DNA of 64,000 bases, taken from contig BQJC01000002.1 in NCBI GenBank assembly GCA_021604505.1, forward strand, positions 248,001-312,000, in the 5' to 3' direction. This DNA is from Nitrospinaceae bacterium. Lineage in GTDB: Bacteria > Nitrospinota > Nitrospinia > Nitrospinales > VA-1. Under the pieces are notes generated by a model. It did no database searches. It was not told where the DNA came from and worked only from the letters and a program-made list of their open reading frames with translations. Position numbers and translations under genes: made by a program. Numbering within the stretch: the stretch's first letter is position 1; the number at the start of each line of letters is the position of its first letter. Shown here in pieces: positions 44,947 through 54,414 of this stretch.

Positions 44947-46197
44947 CTAGCCCTGAAACCGTTTCACGATAAGGACCGAGTTGATTCCAAACATACCAAA
45001 TGAATTGTTCATTATATAGTTCACAACTTCAAGTTTTTTCGGCTCATTTGCGACAATATTATCGAGAGCGCAATCCGGGTCGAGCCTGTCAAGGTTGATG
45101 GTCGGGTGGACCCAGTTGTCCTCAAACGCAGGCAGATTGCCGGAAAGCTCCAGCGTGCCCGCCGCTCCCATCGTATGACCGATAAAACTTTTCGTGTTGT
45201 TGATCCAGACCCCTTTTTCCCCGGCGAACACATCGCGAACAGCGGTGCATTCCTGAATATCTCCCAACTTGGTCGCCGTCGCATGGGTATTTAAGATATC
45301 GATATCTCCCGGTTGCAATCCGGCTTTTTTGAGCGCCAATCGGATGCACTCTGCCTGCCTGACCGGTTCCGGGAGAATAAAATCATGCGCGTCGGAATTG
45401 GTCGAATACCCGACAATTTCACCGTATATTTTTGCGCCGCGCTTTTCGGCATCCGGCAACCGCTCCAAGGTATAGACGCAACCTCCCTCGGAACAAACGA
45501 TGCCATTTCGATCCACATCAAAAGGCCGGCTGGCTTTCGCCGGGTCCTCATGCCTTGCCAGTGCTCCTTCGCTGTTGAAGCTCGCGAAAATTCCGAACGT
45601 GTGGATGCTTTCCGAAATGCCTCCGGCCAGAGCCCGGTCCACCTCCCCCAGGCGGAGCATCTGCAAACCCTGGATGACCCCCATATTGCCAGCCGCACAG
45701 GCCGCCCCGATCGTATAATGCGGCCCGGTGATCTTCATGTTCAGAGTCACTTCACCGGCGGGGTTGTTGGCCACCGTCCGCGGGTTGTGATGGTGCGACC
45801 AGAACTTTACATCATTATCATACTGGCTGAGGTTATAAACCTCGTTTTCCGTCTCGACATTGCCGTGCTCGGTGACACCAAGATAAACACCAATACGCGA
45901 GCGGTCCATCTGTTCCAGATTCCATCCCGCGTCCGCCACCGCTTCCTGAGCGCAATAAATGGAAACCGACCCGGCCCGGGTTCCGCGTCTTAGCACCTTT
46001 TTTTTCTGATACTTTAATTCATCAAAATCACAAACCCCTGCGGGGACTTCCCCCATATACCGGGTTTCAAACTTCTTAACGCCCGATTTCCCCTCCAGCA
46101 GGCTTTTTCTAAATTCCTTCAGGTTATTACCATTCGGAGCCGTGAGTCCGATGCCGGTAATGACGATACGCTGTTCAGGGCCGACCTGATGTTCCAT
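44947..46197 (-). CDS. beta-ketoacyl-ACP synthase II-like (first gene of the FAS-like cluster)
   Basis: The 416-residue thiolase-fold enzyme has the full Cys-His-His triad. The nucleophile is in TIGAACAAGNMGV (about residue 165). The His residues are in NTHATATKLGD (about 302) and SFIGHTMGAAGTLELS (about 340). The N-terminal RIVITGIGLTAPNG is typical of FabF. It elongates acyl chains by condensation with malonyl-ACP. A specialised role is suggested by its ACP and desaturase-like neighbours. It is 255 bp downstream of ispF on the same strand; no strong promoter was seen between. Confidence 0.92.
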   Translation of the reverse strand: MEHQVGPEQRIVITGIGLTAPNGNNLKEFRKSLLEGKSGVKKFETRYMGEVPAGVCDFDELKYQKKKVLRRGTRAGSVSIYCAQEAVADAGWNLEQMDRSRIGVYLGVTEHGNVETENEVYNLSQYDNDVKFWSHHHNPRTVANNPAGEVTLNMKITGPHYTIGAACAAGNMGVIQGLQMLRLGEVDRALAGGISESIHTFGIFASFNSEGALARHEDPAKASRPFDVDRNGIVCSEGGCVYTLERLPDAEKRGAKIYGEIVGYSTNSDAHDFILPEPVRQAECIRLALKKAGLQPGDIDILNTHATATKLGDIQECTAVRDVFAGEKGVWINNTKSFIGHTMGAAGTLELSGNLPAFEDNWVHPTINLDRLDPDCALDNIVANEPKKLEVVNYIMNNSFGMFGINSVLIVKRFQG

Positions 46198-46452
46198 TCC
46201 AAATATAATTAAAGGGGATCTATCGTTGCCAGACCCAAAGGGGGGATAAAATCATGGACAACCGAAATATTTAAACGATTAACTTATATCTATTCCGATA
46301 CTGGCGGTTTTCCAAGCGGAATTATATTGATTTGACCGGAAAGCCCAGTAATGTAGCACAAATCCAAGGTCAAGAAAAGTCAAAACCTCACCACGGTATC
46401 CCTTGCCTCAAAACCCCAAAACCTGCCAATAAAAACAATGGCCTGCAAAATT

Positions 46453-46938
46453 TCAAATCAAATCGTTTGTTTGCAAAAGAGCCACAGCATAAGCGGCCAT
46501 GCCTTCCTCGCGGCCAACGTAGCCCAAAGTTTCCGTCGTCGTGGCCTTGACGTTGACCTGCTCCGGATCAATGTTCAAGGCATCGGCAATGTTTTTCCCC
46601 ATCGCTTCAATATAAGGCGCGATTTTGGGTTTTTGCGCCGCGATAATAGAATCGATGTTGGAAACGGAGAACCCCCGCTCTTGACACATTTCCCCCACTT
46701 TTTTGAGCAAAACAAGACTGGAGACACCCTTCCACTCAGGGTCGGTGTCAGGGAAATATTTTCCGATATCGCCGCATCCCAACGCACCCAATAGCGCGTC
46801 GCAAATTGCGTGCAACAGCGCATCCGCATCGGAGTGCCCATCCAGACCAAGCGCATGCGGAATCTCCACACCGCCCAGAACCAGTTTCCTGCCTGCCACC
46901 AGGCGGTGAACATCGTAACCATTTCCGATTCTGAACAT
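46453..46938 (-). CDS. ispF: 2-C-methyl-D-erythritol 2,4-cyclodiphosphate synthase IspF
   Basis: IspF cyclises CDP-ME 2-phosphate in the MEP pathway. The 161-residue protein begins [20 protein letters not shown] with the zinc-binding D-x-H, then [35 protein letters not shown] and [20 protein letters not shown]. It starts 29 bp after dxr, so two successive MEP-pathway genes share a transcript. Confidence 0.97.
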   Translation of the reverse strand: MFRIGNGYDVHRLVAGRKLVLGGVEIPHALGLDGHSDADALLHAICDALLGALGCGDIGKYFPDTDPEWKGVSSLVLLKKVGEMCQERGFSVSNIDSIIAAQKPKIAPYIEAMGKNIADALNIDPEQVNVKATTTETLGYVGREEGMAAYAVALLQTNDLI

Positions 46939-46967
46939 AAACTTTAGAAAGAAGCCCGCTAATCTGG

Positions 46968-48119
46968 CTAATGGGCGACCGTGATCAGTTTTCTGGTCTC
47001 TTCCCGGGTCCAGCGATCCGCCTCAAGAACGTCTTCCAGTTCACTCACCGGGCGGCTCTTGTGGTTATCCATCGTCATACGAATCATTTCGGGAATTTCC
47101 TTAAAGGAGATGACCTCGTCGAGAAAGGCTTGCACGGCCACTTCATTGGCGGCGTTTAAAACAGCGGGCATCGTTTGCCCGGCATCGAGCGCATCGATGG
47201 CCAGTTTCAGGCAGGGAAATTTTTCAGTGTCGGGCGGCTCAAAAGTCAGCTTGGACAATTGCGACAGATCAAGCGACGGCAACTGGCAATCCAACCGGTC
47301 AGGGTAAGAAAGCGCGTAAGCGATAGGAACCCGCATGTCTGGAATGCCCAACTGGGCCATAATCGAAGTGTCGACGAATTCGATCATCGAATGGATAATG
47401 CTTTGCGCGTGAATGATGACGTCGACCTCGACATCCAGCCCGAACAGCCATTTGGCTTCGATGTATTCCAGACCCTTGTTCATCATCGTTGCTGAATCGA
47501 TGGTGATCTTGTTGCCCATGGACCAGTTCGGGTGATTGAGCGCCTGTTCCACCGTCACGTGTTCCATCTGCTCACGGGTAAAAGTCCGAAACGGCCCGCC
47601 GGATGCGGTCAGAATGATCTTTTTGATCTGCTCTCTTTTTTCCCCGTTCAGGGCCTGAAAAATGGCACTGTGCTCGCTGTCGATGGGAATGATGGCGACC
47701 TTGTCTTTCGCGGCTTTAAGAACCAACTCCCCGGCCACCACCAAAGTCTCTTTGTTGGCAAGGGCCAGATTTTTTCCGGCTTCAATGGCCTTGAGCGCTG
47801 GGACCAGCCCGGCGGAACCCACCATTCCTGAAACCACCAGATCGGAGTCCGGATAGGTCGCGATTTGCACCGACCCTTCTTGGCCTGAAAAAATTTCCAC
47901 ATCCAGCCCGGCGAGTTGTTCTCTCAGCAAACCTGCTTTTGACGGATCAAAAAGCGACACAGCTCGGGGTTTGAATTTTTTCACCTGCTCAGCCAACAGG
48001 TCGACATTGCTTCCCGCCGAAAGAGCGCAGACTTCAAACCTCTCCGGGTTGCGTGCCACCACATCGAGCGTGTTGACACCAATGGACCCGGTCGAACCCA
48101 AAAGGGAAATTTTTCTCAT
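46968..48119 (-). CDS. dxr: 1-deoxy-D-xylulose 5-phosphate reductoisomerase
   Basis: Dxr converts DXP to MEP, the first committed MEP step. The 383 residues include the NADPH loop [32 protein letters not shown], the metal and substrate site [14 protein letters not shown], and [20 protein letters not shown]. It occupies its classic position after cdsA. Confidence 0.97.
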   Translation of the reverse strand: MRKISLLGSTGSIGVNTLDVVARNPERFEVCALSAGSNVDLLAEQVKKFKPRAVSLFDPSKAGLLREQLAGLDVEIFSGQEGSVQIATYPDSDLVVSGMVGSAGLVPALKAIEAGKNLALANKETLVVAGELVLKAAKDKVAIIPIDSEHSAIFQALNGEKREQIKKIILTASGGPFRTFTREQMEHVTVEQALNHPNWSMGNKITIDSATMMNKGLEYIEAKWLFGLDVEVDVIIHAQSIIHSMIEFVDTSIMAQLGIPDMRVPIAYALSYPDRLDCQLPSLDLSQLSKLTFEPPDTEKFPCLKLAIDALDAGQTMPAVLNAANEVAVQAFLDEVISFKEIPEMIRMTMDNHKSRPVSELEDVLEADRWTREETRKLITVAH

Positions 48120-48211
48120 AGGCCTTTATTTTTAATGAGGAGCAAATTCCGGGGTTCGGTCCAGAAAACCGGACCATCCAGCGCCACGAAACCCGGTAGA
48201 AAGGGGATTTC

Positions 48212-49000
48212 TTAAAAAAACAATCGATAATAAAGATAAAGTGCAGGGCCTGCAAACAACAAACTGTCGACACGGTCCAAAACCCCGCCGTGCCCTGGTA
48301 TCAACGCACCGGAATCCTTGACTCCAGCATATCGTTTTAATACCGACTCTGCCAAATCCCCGAATTGACCGATAATACCGCAAAACAGAGGTACAAGCAA
48401 ACAATGCACCAGTGGAGTTCCTTGAAAAAACGTTAATTTTGCAATTATTCCGCCTGCAAGACTGCCCGCCAGGCCAAAAAGGGCCCCCTCTATGGTTTTT
48501 CCGGGGCTGATTTCGGGGGCCAGGGGTCGGCGTCCGAATTTTCTGCCTCCGTAATACGCGGCGCTGTCTCCAAGCCAGATGATCAGGAATAAAAAGACGA
48601 TCCACAGCCTGCCGTTTTCCAGACCCTGAACCAGGATAAAATAACCAGAAAGGCCCGCAACGTAGAAGACCCCCAGGAGTGTGTAGGAGATTTGGTCCAC
48701 CGCAACTTTGACATTTTTATCCTTAAGCGCCCAGGCAAAAAACAGGGCAAAAAGAGAGACGACTCCCCATTCCAAAAGATACCAGCCGTCGAATTTAAAA
48801 CTGAGAAGAAGGAGCAGGCTCAATAAGGCGGCAACGATTGGGTACCCTTCGACCCCGACCCGATCCGTCATGACAAAAAATTCGTGCCCCCCCGCCAAAA
48901 CAACTGCGGCGATTAAAGCAAAAAACAACCATTCGGAACCGTACAGCACAATGCCCAGCACGATGGGAATTGCGATGGCTCCGCTTAAAACGCGCCTCAA
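48212..49000 (-). CDS. cdsA: phosphatidate cytidylyltransferase CdsA
   Basis: CdsA makes CDP-diacylglycerol for phospholipid synthesis. This 262-residue polytopic membrane protein has the family's C-terminal signature, GDSAAYYGGRKFGRRPLAP, then SPGKTIEGA, and further on IPGHGGVLDRVDSLLFA. It follows uppS and precedes dxr. Confidence 0.96.
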   Translation of the reverse strand: MRRVLSGAIAIPIVLGIVLYGSEWLFFALIAAVVLAGGHEFFVMTDRVGVEGYPIVAALLSLLLLLSFKFDGWYLLEWGVVSLFALFFAWALKDKNVKVAVDQISYTLLGVFYVAGLSGYFILVQGLENGRLWIVFLFLIIWLGDSAAYYGGRKFGRRPLAPEISPGKTIEGALFGLAGSLAGGIIAKLTFFQGTPLVHCLLVPLFCGIIGQFGDLAESVLKRYAGVKDSGALIPGHGGVLDRVDSLLFAGPALYLYYRLFF

Positions 49001-49163
49001 GAGTTGGCCCTCATGGTCACAAAAGGGAAAATGACAATGGCGGGATTGGGGCCCGGCGAATGGACCTCTGAGTTTTCAGATTCAGCGCTGGAACTAAAGG
49101 TTAGCTTCATCACAAAAACCTTGCGGTCAAAAGGGAACAGAAACCATTTTTGGTTAAAAACGG

Positions 49164-49964
49164 TCAGGCTTTAACGATTTGCTCCTGGGTCAGACCAAAC
49201 CTTCTTTCTCGCTTTTGAAAGTCGATGAGGGCCTTCAACAAATCGTTTTCGGAAAAGTCCGGCCACAACACCGGAGTGTAGTGAAGTTCCGTGTATGCAA
49301 TCTGATACAAAAGAAAGTTACTGATCCTGAGTTCCCCGCTGGTACGGATCAGGAGGTCGGGATCGGGAAGCGGATGCGAAGATAAAAAACTGGCAAACGC
49401 GGGAGAATCTATTTCCTCAACGCTCAGGTACCCGGCTTTCACCTTTTCCGCGATTTTTTTTACCGCATCGAGAATCTCCTGACGCCCTCCATAACTCAAT
49501 GCCAGAGTCAGGACCATTCCGTCGTTTTCCCTGGTGATCTCCTCGGCGTTGCGAACGATTTTCTGAATGTCTTCCTGCAAATCGTCGATGCGACCGATGG
49601 TGTTGAACCGGATGTTTTCCGATTGCATCCGCTTGAGCTCTTTTTTCAAGTAAAAATCCAGAATTTTCATGAGAGCGCTTATTTCAACAGGCGGGCGGTT
49701 CCAGTTTTCATCGGAAAAAGCATACAAGGTGAGAGCTTCGATCTTAAGGCGCCGGCACAACGTCACGATTCGATCCACCGCCTTGACTCCCTCACGATGG
49801 CCTTCGACGCGGGGCCGGAAATTTTTCTTCGCCCAGCGGCCGTTTCCATCCATGATAATGGCGATGTGGCGCGGCAAACGCGTGCTATCGATTTCGGCCT
49901 GTAAATTCGGGTCAATCAAGGAAACCTCTCCAGTATCTCCATTGAGGTGGGGCGGATGGGTCAT
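49164..49964 (-). CDS. uppS: undecaprenyl diphosphate synthase UppS
   Basis: This cis-prenyltransferase makes the C55 lipid carrier for wall polymers. The 266 residues have HIAIIMDGNGRWAKKNF with the catalytic Asp, then RVEGHREGVKAVD, LYAFSDENWNRP and the C-terminal DLLIRTSGELRISNFLLYQ. An N-terminal extension of about 30 residues precedes the core, so a later start is possible. It follows frr by 57 bp. Confidence 0.96.
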   Translation of the reverse strand: MTHPPHLNGDTGEVSLIDPNLQAEIDSTRLPRHIAIIMDGNGRWAKKNFRPRVEGHREGVKAVDRIVTLCRRLKIEALTLYAFSDENWNRPPVEISALMKILDFYLKKELKRMQSENIRFNTIGRIDDLQEDIQKIVRNAEEITRENDGMVLTLALSYGGRQEILDAVKKIAEKVKAGYLSVEEIDSPAFASFLSSHPLPDPDLLIRTSGELRISNFLLYQIAYTELHYTPVLWPDFSENDLLKALIDFQKRERRFGLTQEQIVKA

Positions 49965-50021
49965 CGCGTTTTCAAGAACTCTGAAACCCAGCGTGTTATG
50001 GAAAAGCGGTTCAGAAACGAC

Positions 50022-50582
50022 TCAAACCTCTAAAATATCCTTTTCTTTTTCTTGCGCCTTTTTATCGACCTGGCCAATCTGCTGGTCGGTTATTTTCTGC
50101 ATCTTGTCGATGTACTTGTGACTTTCATCTTCGGAAATTTCATGCTTTTTTTCTCGCGCCTTGACCTTATCATTAAAGTCCCGGCGGATGTTGCGGATCG
50201 CCACCCGGCATTCTTCGGCATATTTTTTAACGACCTTCACCAACTGCTGACGCCTTTCCTGGGTGAGCGGAGGGATTTGCAATCGCACCAGCTTACCGTC
50301 GTTGTTGGGAGTGATTCCTAAATCCGATGTCTGCAGGGCCCTTTCGATGTCTTTTAAAATAGAAGCATCCCAGGGTTGCACCGTGATCGTGCTGCTGTCC
50401 GGGACTCCCAATGTCGCCACCTGATTCAACGGCGTCGGGGTTCCATAGTAATCCATCTTGATGCCTTCCAGAATGGCGAGAGACGCCCTACCGGTCCTGA
50501 GCTTGGCCATTTCCTGAAGTAAATGGTCCAGCGAGTAACCCATTTTATCCTGGCTTTCGGTTAAAAGTTTTTCCAGGTCCAT
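50022..50582 (-). CDS. frr: ribosome recycling factor
   Basis: Frr splits post-termination ribosomes with EF-G. From the ATG at 50582 the protein is 186 residues and largely helical. Motifs are LRTGRASLAILEGIKMDYYG, TPLNQVATLGVPD and the ERRQQLVKVVKKYAEECRVA helix. Its ATG overlaps the pyrH stop (TGATG), giving translational coupling. Confidence 0.97.
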   Translation of the reverse strand: MDLEKLLTESQDKMGYSLDHLLQEMAKLRTGRASLAILEGIKMDYYGTPTPLNQVATLGVPDSSTITVQPWDASILKDIERALQTSDLGITPNNDGKLVRLQIPPLTQERRQQLVKVVKKYAEECRVAIRNIRRDFNDKVKAREKKHEISEDESHKYIDKMQKITDQQIGQVDKKAQEKEKDILEV

Positions 50583-51301
50583 CACACCCCCACCGTGGTG
50601 CCGATCTTTTCACCCAGCAACACACGCTTGATGCTGCTTTTTTGCCGGACATTGAAAATAACCATCGGCAGTTTATTGTCCATGCAAAGCGAGACCGAAG
50701 TCGAATCCATCACTTTCAAGCCTTTCTGTAAAACCTCAAGATACGACACTTCGTTGAATTTGACGGCGTTTTCATCTTTCATCGGGTCCGAAGAATAAAC
50801 CCCGTCCACCTTGGTGGCTTTAAAAATAACCTCCGCGCCGATTTCCATCGCCCGAAGGGATGCCGCCGTGTCGGTGGTAAAATAGGGGTTTCCCGTGCCG
50901 CCGGCGAAAATAATAACCCGCCCTTTTTCAAGGTGGCGGATGGCCCGGCGGCGTACATAAGGCTCCGCCAGCTGGTGAATCTCAATGGCGGTCTGCACGC
51001 GGGTGTCTATCCCCTGCGCCTCAAGGGCATGCTGCAGAGCCAGACTGTTGATGACGGTCGCCAGCATCCCCATGTAGTCCGCCGTCGCCCGTTCCATTCC
51101 CAAAGCGCTGGCGGTGGCGCCGCGGAAAATGTTGCCGCCGCCGATGACGATGGCGATCTCCACCCCCAGCTGTTTGGCTTCACGGATTTCGAGGGCGATA
51201 TTTTCAATGGCCTGCTGGTCAATGCCAAAAGCCCCGTCCTCTGCCGCCAAACTTTCGCCACCCAGCTTAAGAAGAACTCTCTTGTAAATCGATTGATTCA
51301 T
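50582..51301 (-). CDS. pyrH: UMP kinase PyrH
   Basis: PyrH phosphorylates UMP. This 239-residue amino-acid-kinase-fold protein has [56 protein letters not shown] and [14 protein letters not shown]. It lies between tsf and frr, in the conserved order. Confidence 0.97.
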   Translation of the reverse strand: MNQSIYKRVLLKLGGESLAAEDGAFGIDQQAIENIALEIREAKQLGVEIAIVIGGGNIFRGATASALGMERATADYMGMLATVINSLALQHALEAQGIDTRVQTAIEIHQLAEPYVRRRAIRHLEKGRVIIFAGGTGNPYFTTDTAASLRAMEIGAEVIFKATKVDGVYSSDPMKDENAVKFNEVSYLEVLQKGLKVMDSTSVSLCMDNKLPMVIFNVRQKSSIKRVLLGEKIGTTVGV

Positions 51302-51321
51302 GAATTGGTTGAGCCTGAGTT

Positions 51322-51915
51322 CTATTTGGAAATTTCAAAGCGAGTGAAATTCCCTACGGTTATATTTTCACCGAGAATGGCGATTCTTTGTTTGATCATT
51401 TCACCCACGGTGATACCGGGCTCTTTGATAAACGGCTGGTCCAGAAGGCAGTTTTCTTCAAAAAACTTTTCCATTTTGCCGTCCACAATTTTGTCGATAA
51501 TATTTTCCGGCTTTCCGGACTCCTTAGCCTGGTGAGCGAAAATCTCGCGTTCTTTATCCAGATCTTCCTGGGTCACCTCTTCCCGGGTGATGTACCGGCT
51601 TTTCGCGGCGGCAATGTGCATGCAAACATCTTTCAACAGGTCCTGGAAATCGGGGGTGTTGGCCACAAAATCGGTTTCACAATGCAGTTGCACCATCACC
51701 CCGATTTTATTTCCAGGATGAATATAGGTTCCGATCGCGCCGTCCCCGGTTTCCCGCCCGGATTTTTTACCCGCTTTGGCCAACCCCTTCTTTCTCAAAA
51801 AAGTAACAGCTTCTTCGACGTCCCCGTTCGCCTCTTTTAAGGCGCCCTTACATTCCATGATACCCGCGCCCGATTTTGAACGCAGTTCCTTTACCATTGC
51901 TGCAGTGATTTCCAT
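51322..51915 (-). CDS. tsf: elongation factor Ts, short form
   Basis: EF-Ts exchanges nucleotide on EF-Tu. The protein is 197 residues, the short type found in Thermus and many other bacteria, against about 283 in E. coli. The N-terminal UBA-like domain has [20 protein letters not shown], and the core has [15 protein letters not shown]. It is 218 bp downstream of rpsB. Confidence 0.96.
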   Translation of the reverse strand: MEITAAMVKELRSKSGAGIMECKGALKEANGDVEEAVTFLRKKGLAKAGKKSGRETGDGAIGTYIHPGNKIGVMVQLHCETDFVANTPDFQDLLKDVCMHIAAAKSRYITREEVTQEDLDKEREIFAHQAKESGKPENIIDKIVDGKMEKFFEENCLLDQPFIKEPGITVGEMIKQRIAILGENITVGNFTRFEISK

Positions 51916-52133
51916 CCTTGATTAGCTCCTCATAGCACGAATTAGTTTATCGTTTTTATAAAATTGTATTTCCTGAAGCTTCTGAGTCCGCACCCCATCC
52001 TGCCCGGACGGGCGTCTCAAAAAGCCTGGGGAATCCTGGGTGAGTTTCCTTAGTCGGGGGAATCCCAAGCTGACAGGAACAGGCGGTCCAATCGAGCCAA
52101 TTCACACAAGGTCGACGATTGGATCAGCCGAGG

Positions 52134-52946
52134 TCAGCCTGCATTTTGACCACCTGAATCCGATCCACCCTCATTGACAGGCTCCTCTGCAATGGCTCCA
52201 TCCCCCCCCGCCGCCACAGGCTCTTGCTCGGAGGCTGCTTCCTCATCTTTCTGGCGGGCCTTTTTCATTTCCTGCTCTTCCACCAATAGATCGGAGATGC
52301 GCTGCGTGAACAGTTTTATGGAGCGAATGGCATCATCATTTCCAGGAATGGGGAAGTCGATTCCCTCGGGATCACAATTAGTATCCACAAGAGCCATGAT
52401 TTTAATCCCCAGTTTTCTGGCCTCTGCCAGGGCGATTCTTTCCTTACGGGTATCGACAATAAAAAGCGCATCGGGAAGCTGTTTCATGGATTTGATGCCG
52501 CGGAAAAATTTATTGAGCTTTTCAATTTCCCGATGTTTCCTCAACGCTTCTTTCTTATGCAACCGGTCGAATTCGTGCTCCTCCTCCATCCGTTCCAGTT
52601 CCCGCAACCGTTCGATACTTTTTCTTATGGTTGTGAAATTCGTCATGGTGCCGCCCAGCCACCGTTGGTTGATATAAAACATTCCGCATCGGGTGGCTTC
52701 CTGAGCGATCAGCTCCTGCGCCTGTTTTTTGGTGGCGACGAATAAAATCGTCTTGCCCGTGTGGGCCAACTCCTTGACAAATTTCTCAGCTTCCTGAAAT
52801 TTTTTCAGCGTTTTTTGAAGGTCGACAATATGGATTCCATTTCGGGTCCCATAAATGTACTTCTTCATCTTGGGGTTCCACCGGGTCGTTTGATGACCAA
52901 AATGCACCCCCGCCTGCAACAGACTTTTCATGGTTACTTCTGACAT
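52134..52946 (-). CDS. rpsB: 30S ribosomal protein S2
   Basis: From the ATG at 52946 (AGGAG a few bases upstream) S2 is 270 residues. Family motifs include [34 protein letters not shown] and [20 protein letters not shown], the last starting as [10 protein letters not shown] here. A C-terminal extension of about 40 residues is Glu/Ala/Gly-rich and low in complexity. An open frame continues upstream, but the conserved start fits 52946. Confidence 0.96.
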   Translation of the reverse strand: MSEVTMKSLLQAGVHFGHQTTRWNPKMKKYIYGTRNGIHIVDLQKTLKKFQEAEKFVKELAHTGKTILFVATKKQAQELIAQEATRCGMFYINQRWLGGTMTNFTTIRKSIERLRELERMEEEHEFDRLHKKEALRKHREIEKLNKFFRGIKSMKQLPDALFIVDTRKERIALAEARKLGIKIMALVDTNCDPEGIDFPIPGNDDAIRSIKLFTQRISDLLVEEQEMKKARQKDEEAASEQEPVAAGGDGAIAEEPVNEGGSDSGGQNAG

Positions 52947-53179
52947 TGACAACTCCTTCTCATGGTTTGGCCACCGTTGCCATCTTTTCAGACCAGGAAC
53001 CCAAAAGGCCACCTCTGGCTCGATCCGGCAACGTGCGTAATAATAGGGAAGCTCAAAAAATCGCTTTTTTTGGCTTTTGCCTTCTCCGGCCCCGGATTTT
53101 GGGGGTTGGATCACAGCTCAAGCTGAATTTTTAAGAGATGCCCTTATGGTTTTAACGGAATTTCCACCTATGGTCGGCT

Positions 53180-53208
53180 AGATTAGCACACTGTTTTTTA
53201 AGTGACAA
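53180..53208 (-). promoter_or_regulatory. sigma70-type promoter for the rpsB cluster
   Basis: Minus strand: TTGTCA (53208-53203), a 17-nt spacer and TAATCT (53185-53180) with an upstream TG. It leaves a leader of more than 200 nt before rpsB, room for S2 autoregulation, which is known for rpsB in other bacteria. Confidence 0.65.
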
Positions 53209-53230
53209 GAAATAAACCAGACCCTTAGGC

Positions 53231-54325
53231 TTATCTCCCCAGGCTGATCCCGATGGATTCCGCGCACTGGATCAATTGCGAGTGGGGGGGGATTCTCCGC
53301 ACCGTTCCGGCCAGGGATTGAAACGGCACCAGGGAAATGTCGGGGGTTTTCAGAGCCACCAAATTGCCAAATTGACCCTTCGCCGCCGCCTGCACCGCGT
53401 AGGCGCCAAGACGTGTGCCGAGCACCCGGTCGAAGCAGTTCGGAGTCCCGCCTCTCTGGGTATGCCCTAAAACCGTGCAACGGACCTCGAGGTCGATGAC
53501 CTGGCTGATTTTCTCTGCCAGATAATTACCCACTCCGCCGTAATGCACGGCCCCCTGCAACCGGTCCGAGGCGCTTTTGAGGATGATTTCGTGACCGCCC
53601 ATCTCCTTTGCCCCTTCGGCAACGACGATGATGCTGTAGGGGTTCCCATCGGATTCCCGTTGTTTGATCTTTTCCAAAACCTTGTCAGGTTTGTAGGGGA
53701 TTTCAGGAATAAGGATGATGTGGGCGCCGCCGGCAATTCCGGATTCCAGAGCGATCCACCCGGCGCTCCGACCCATCACCTCCAGAATCATCACCCGTTG
53801 ATGACTTTTTCCTGTGGTCTTTAGACGATCCAAAGCATCGCAGGCCACCTGCACTGCGGTTTGAAACCCAAAAGTATAGTCGGTCCCTTCCAGGTCGTTG
53901 TCTATGGTCTTGGGAATTGCGATGACGGGAAGGCCCATTGCAAATAATTTGTACGCGATTTGCAAGGTCCCGTCACCGCCGACCACAAACAGGCAGTCCA
54001 GTTCAAGTCGTCTGAAGTTGACCAGAACCTTTTGCGAAAGATCCTGCTCCCGGATTCCGCCCTGCTCATCATATTCCCTATAAGCAAACGGATTGCCCTT
54101 ATTGGTGGTTCCTAAAATGGTGCCGCCCAGGGTGAGAATGTCGCGGGTGGTGTCGAGGGTCAGTTCCTGATTCCAATCAAAAACCAAACCGTCGAATCCT
54201 CTCTCGATGCCGATGACCCGGCATCCGTGCTGAATCACCGCCGCCTGGGTCACACTGCGGATCACCGCGTTCAAGCCGGAGCAATCCCCGCCGCCGGTCA
54301 ATATCCCTACGCGTTTGAGTGGCAT
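53231..54325 (-). CDS. pfkA: 6-phosphofructokinase
   Basis: Pfk phosphorylates fructose 6-phosphate. From the ATG at 54325 the protein is 364 residues. It has VGILTGGGDCSGLNAVIRS, FVVGGDGTLQIAY, IPKTIDNDLEGTDYTFG and MGRSAGWIALESG. Gly follows GGD, where PPi-dependent enzymes have Asp, so ATP use is likely. Lys in PKTIDND is the type shared with PPi-dependent and actinobacterial-like PFKs. It lies 89 bp after rimO. Confidence 0.93.
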   Translation of the reverse strand: MPLKRVGILTGGGDCSGLNAVIRSVTQAAVIQHGCRVIGIERGFDGLVFDWNQELTLDTTRDILTLGGTILGTTNKGNPFAYREYDEQGGIREQDLSQKVLVNFRRLELDCLFVVGGDGTLQIAYKLFAMGLPVIAIPKTIDNDLEGTDYTFGFQTAVQVACDALDRLKTTGKSHQRVMILEVMGRSAGWIALESGIAGGAHIILIPEIPYKPDKVLEKIKQRESDGNPYSIIVVAEGAKEMGGHEIILKSASDRLQGAVHYGGVGNYLAEKISQVIDLEVRCTVLGHTQRGGTPNCFDRVLGTRLGAYAVQAAAKGQFGNLVALKTPDISLVPFQSLAGTVRRIPPHSQLIQCAESIGISLGR

Positions 54326-54414
54326 GGACAATTAGAGGTCTAAAGAGGAAGGATGTTGAATCTTTTCCATAGGCTTGCAAGGGTTCGCTTGAAAAAGAGG
54401 AACCGCTTATTGCA

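Noticed and set aside
52001-52014. Small GC-rich hairpin between rpsB and tsf
   Set aside because: The stem is only 4 bp with no T-run; no support for an attenuator.
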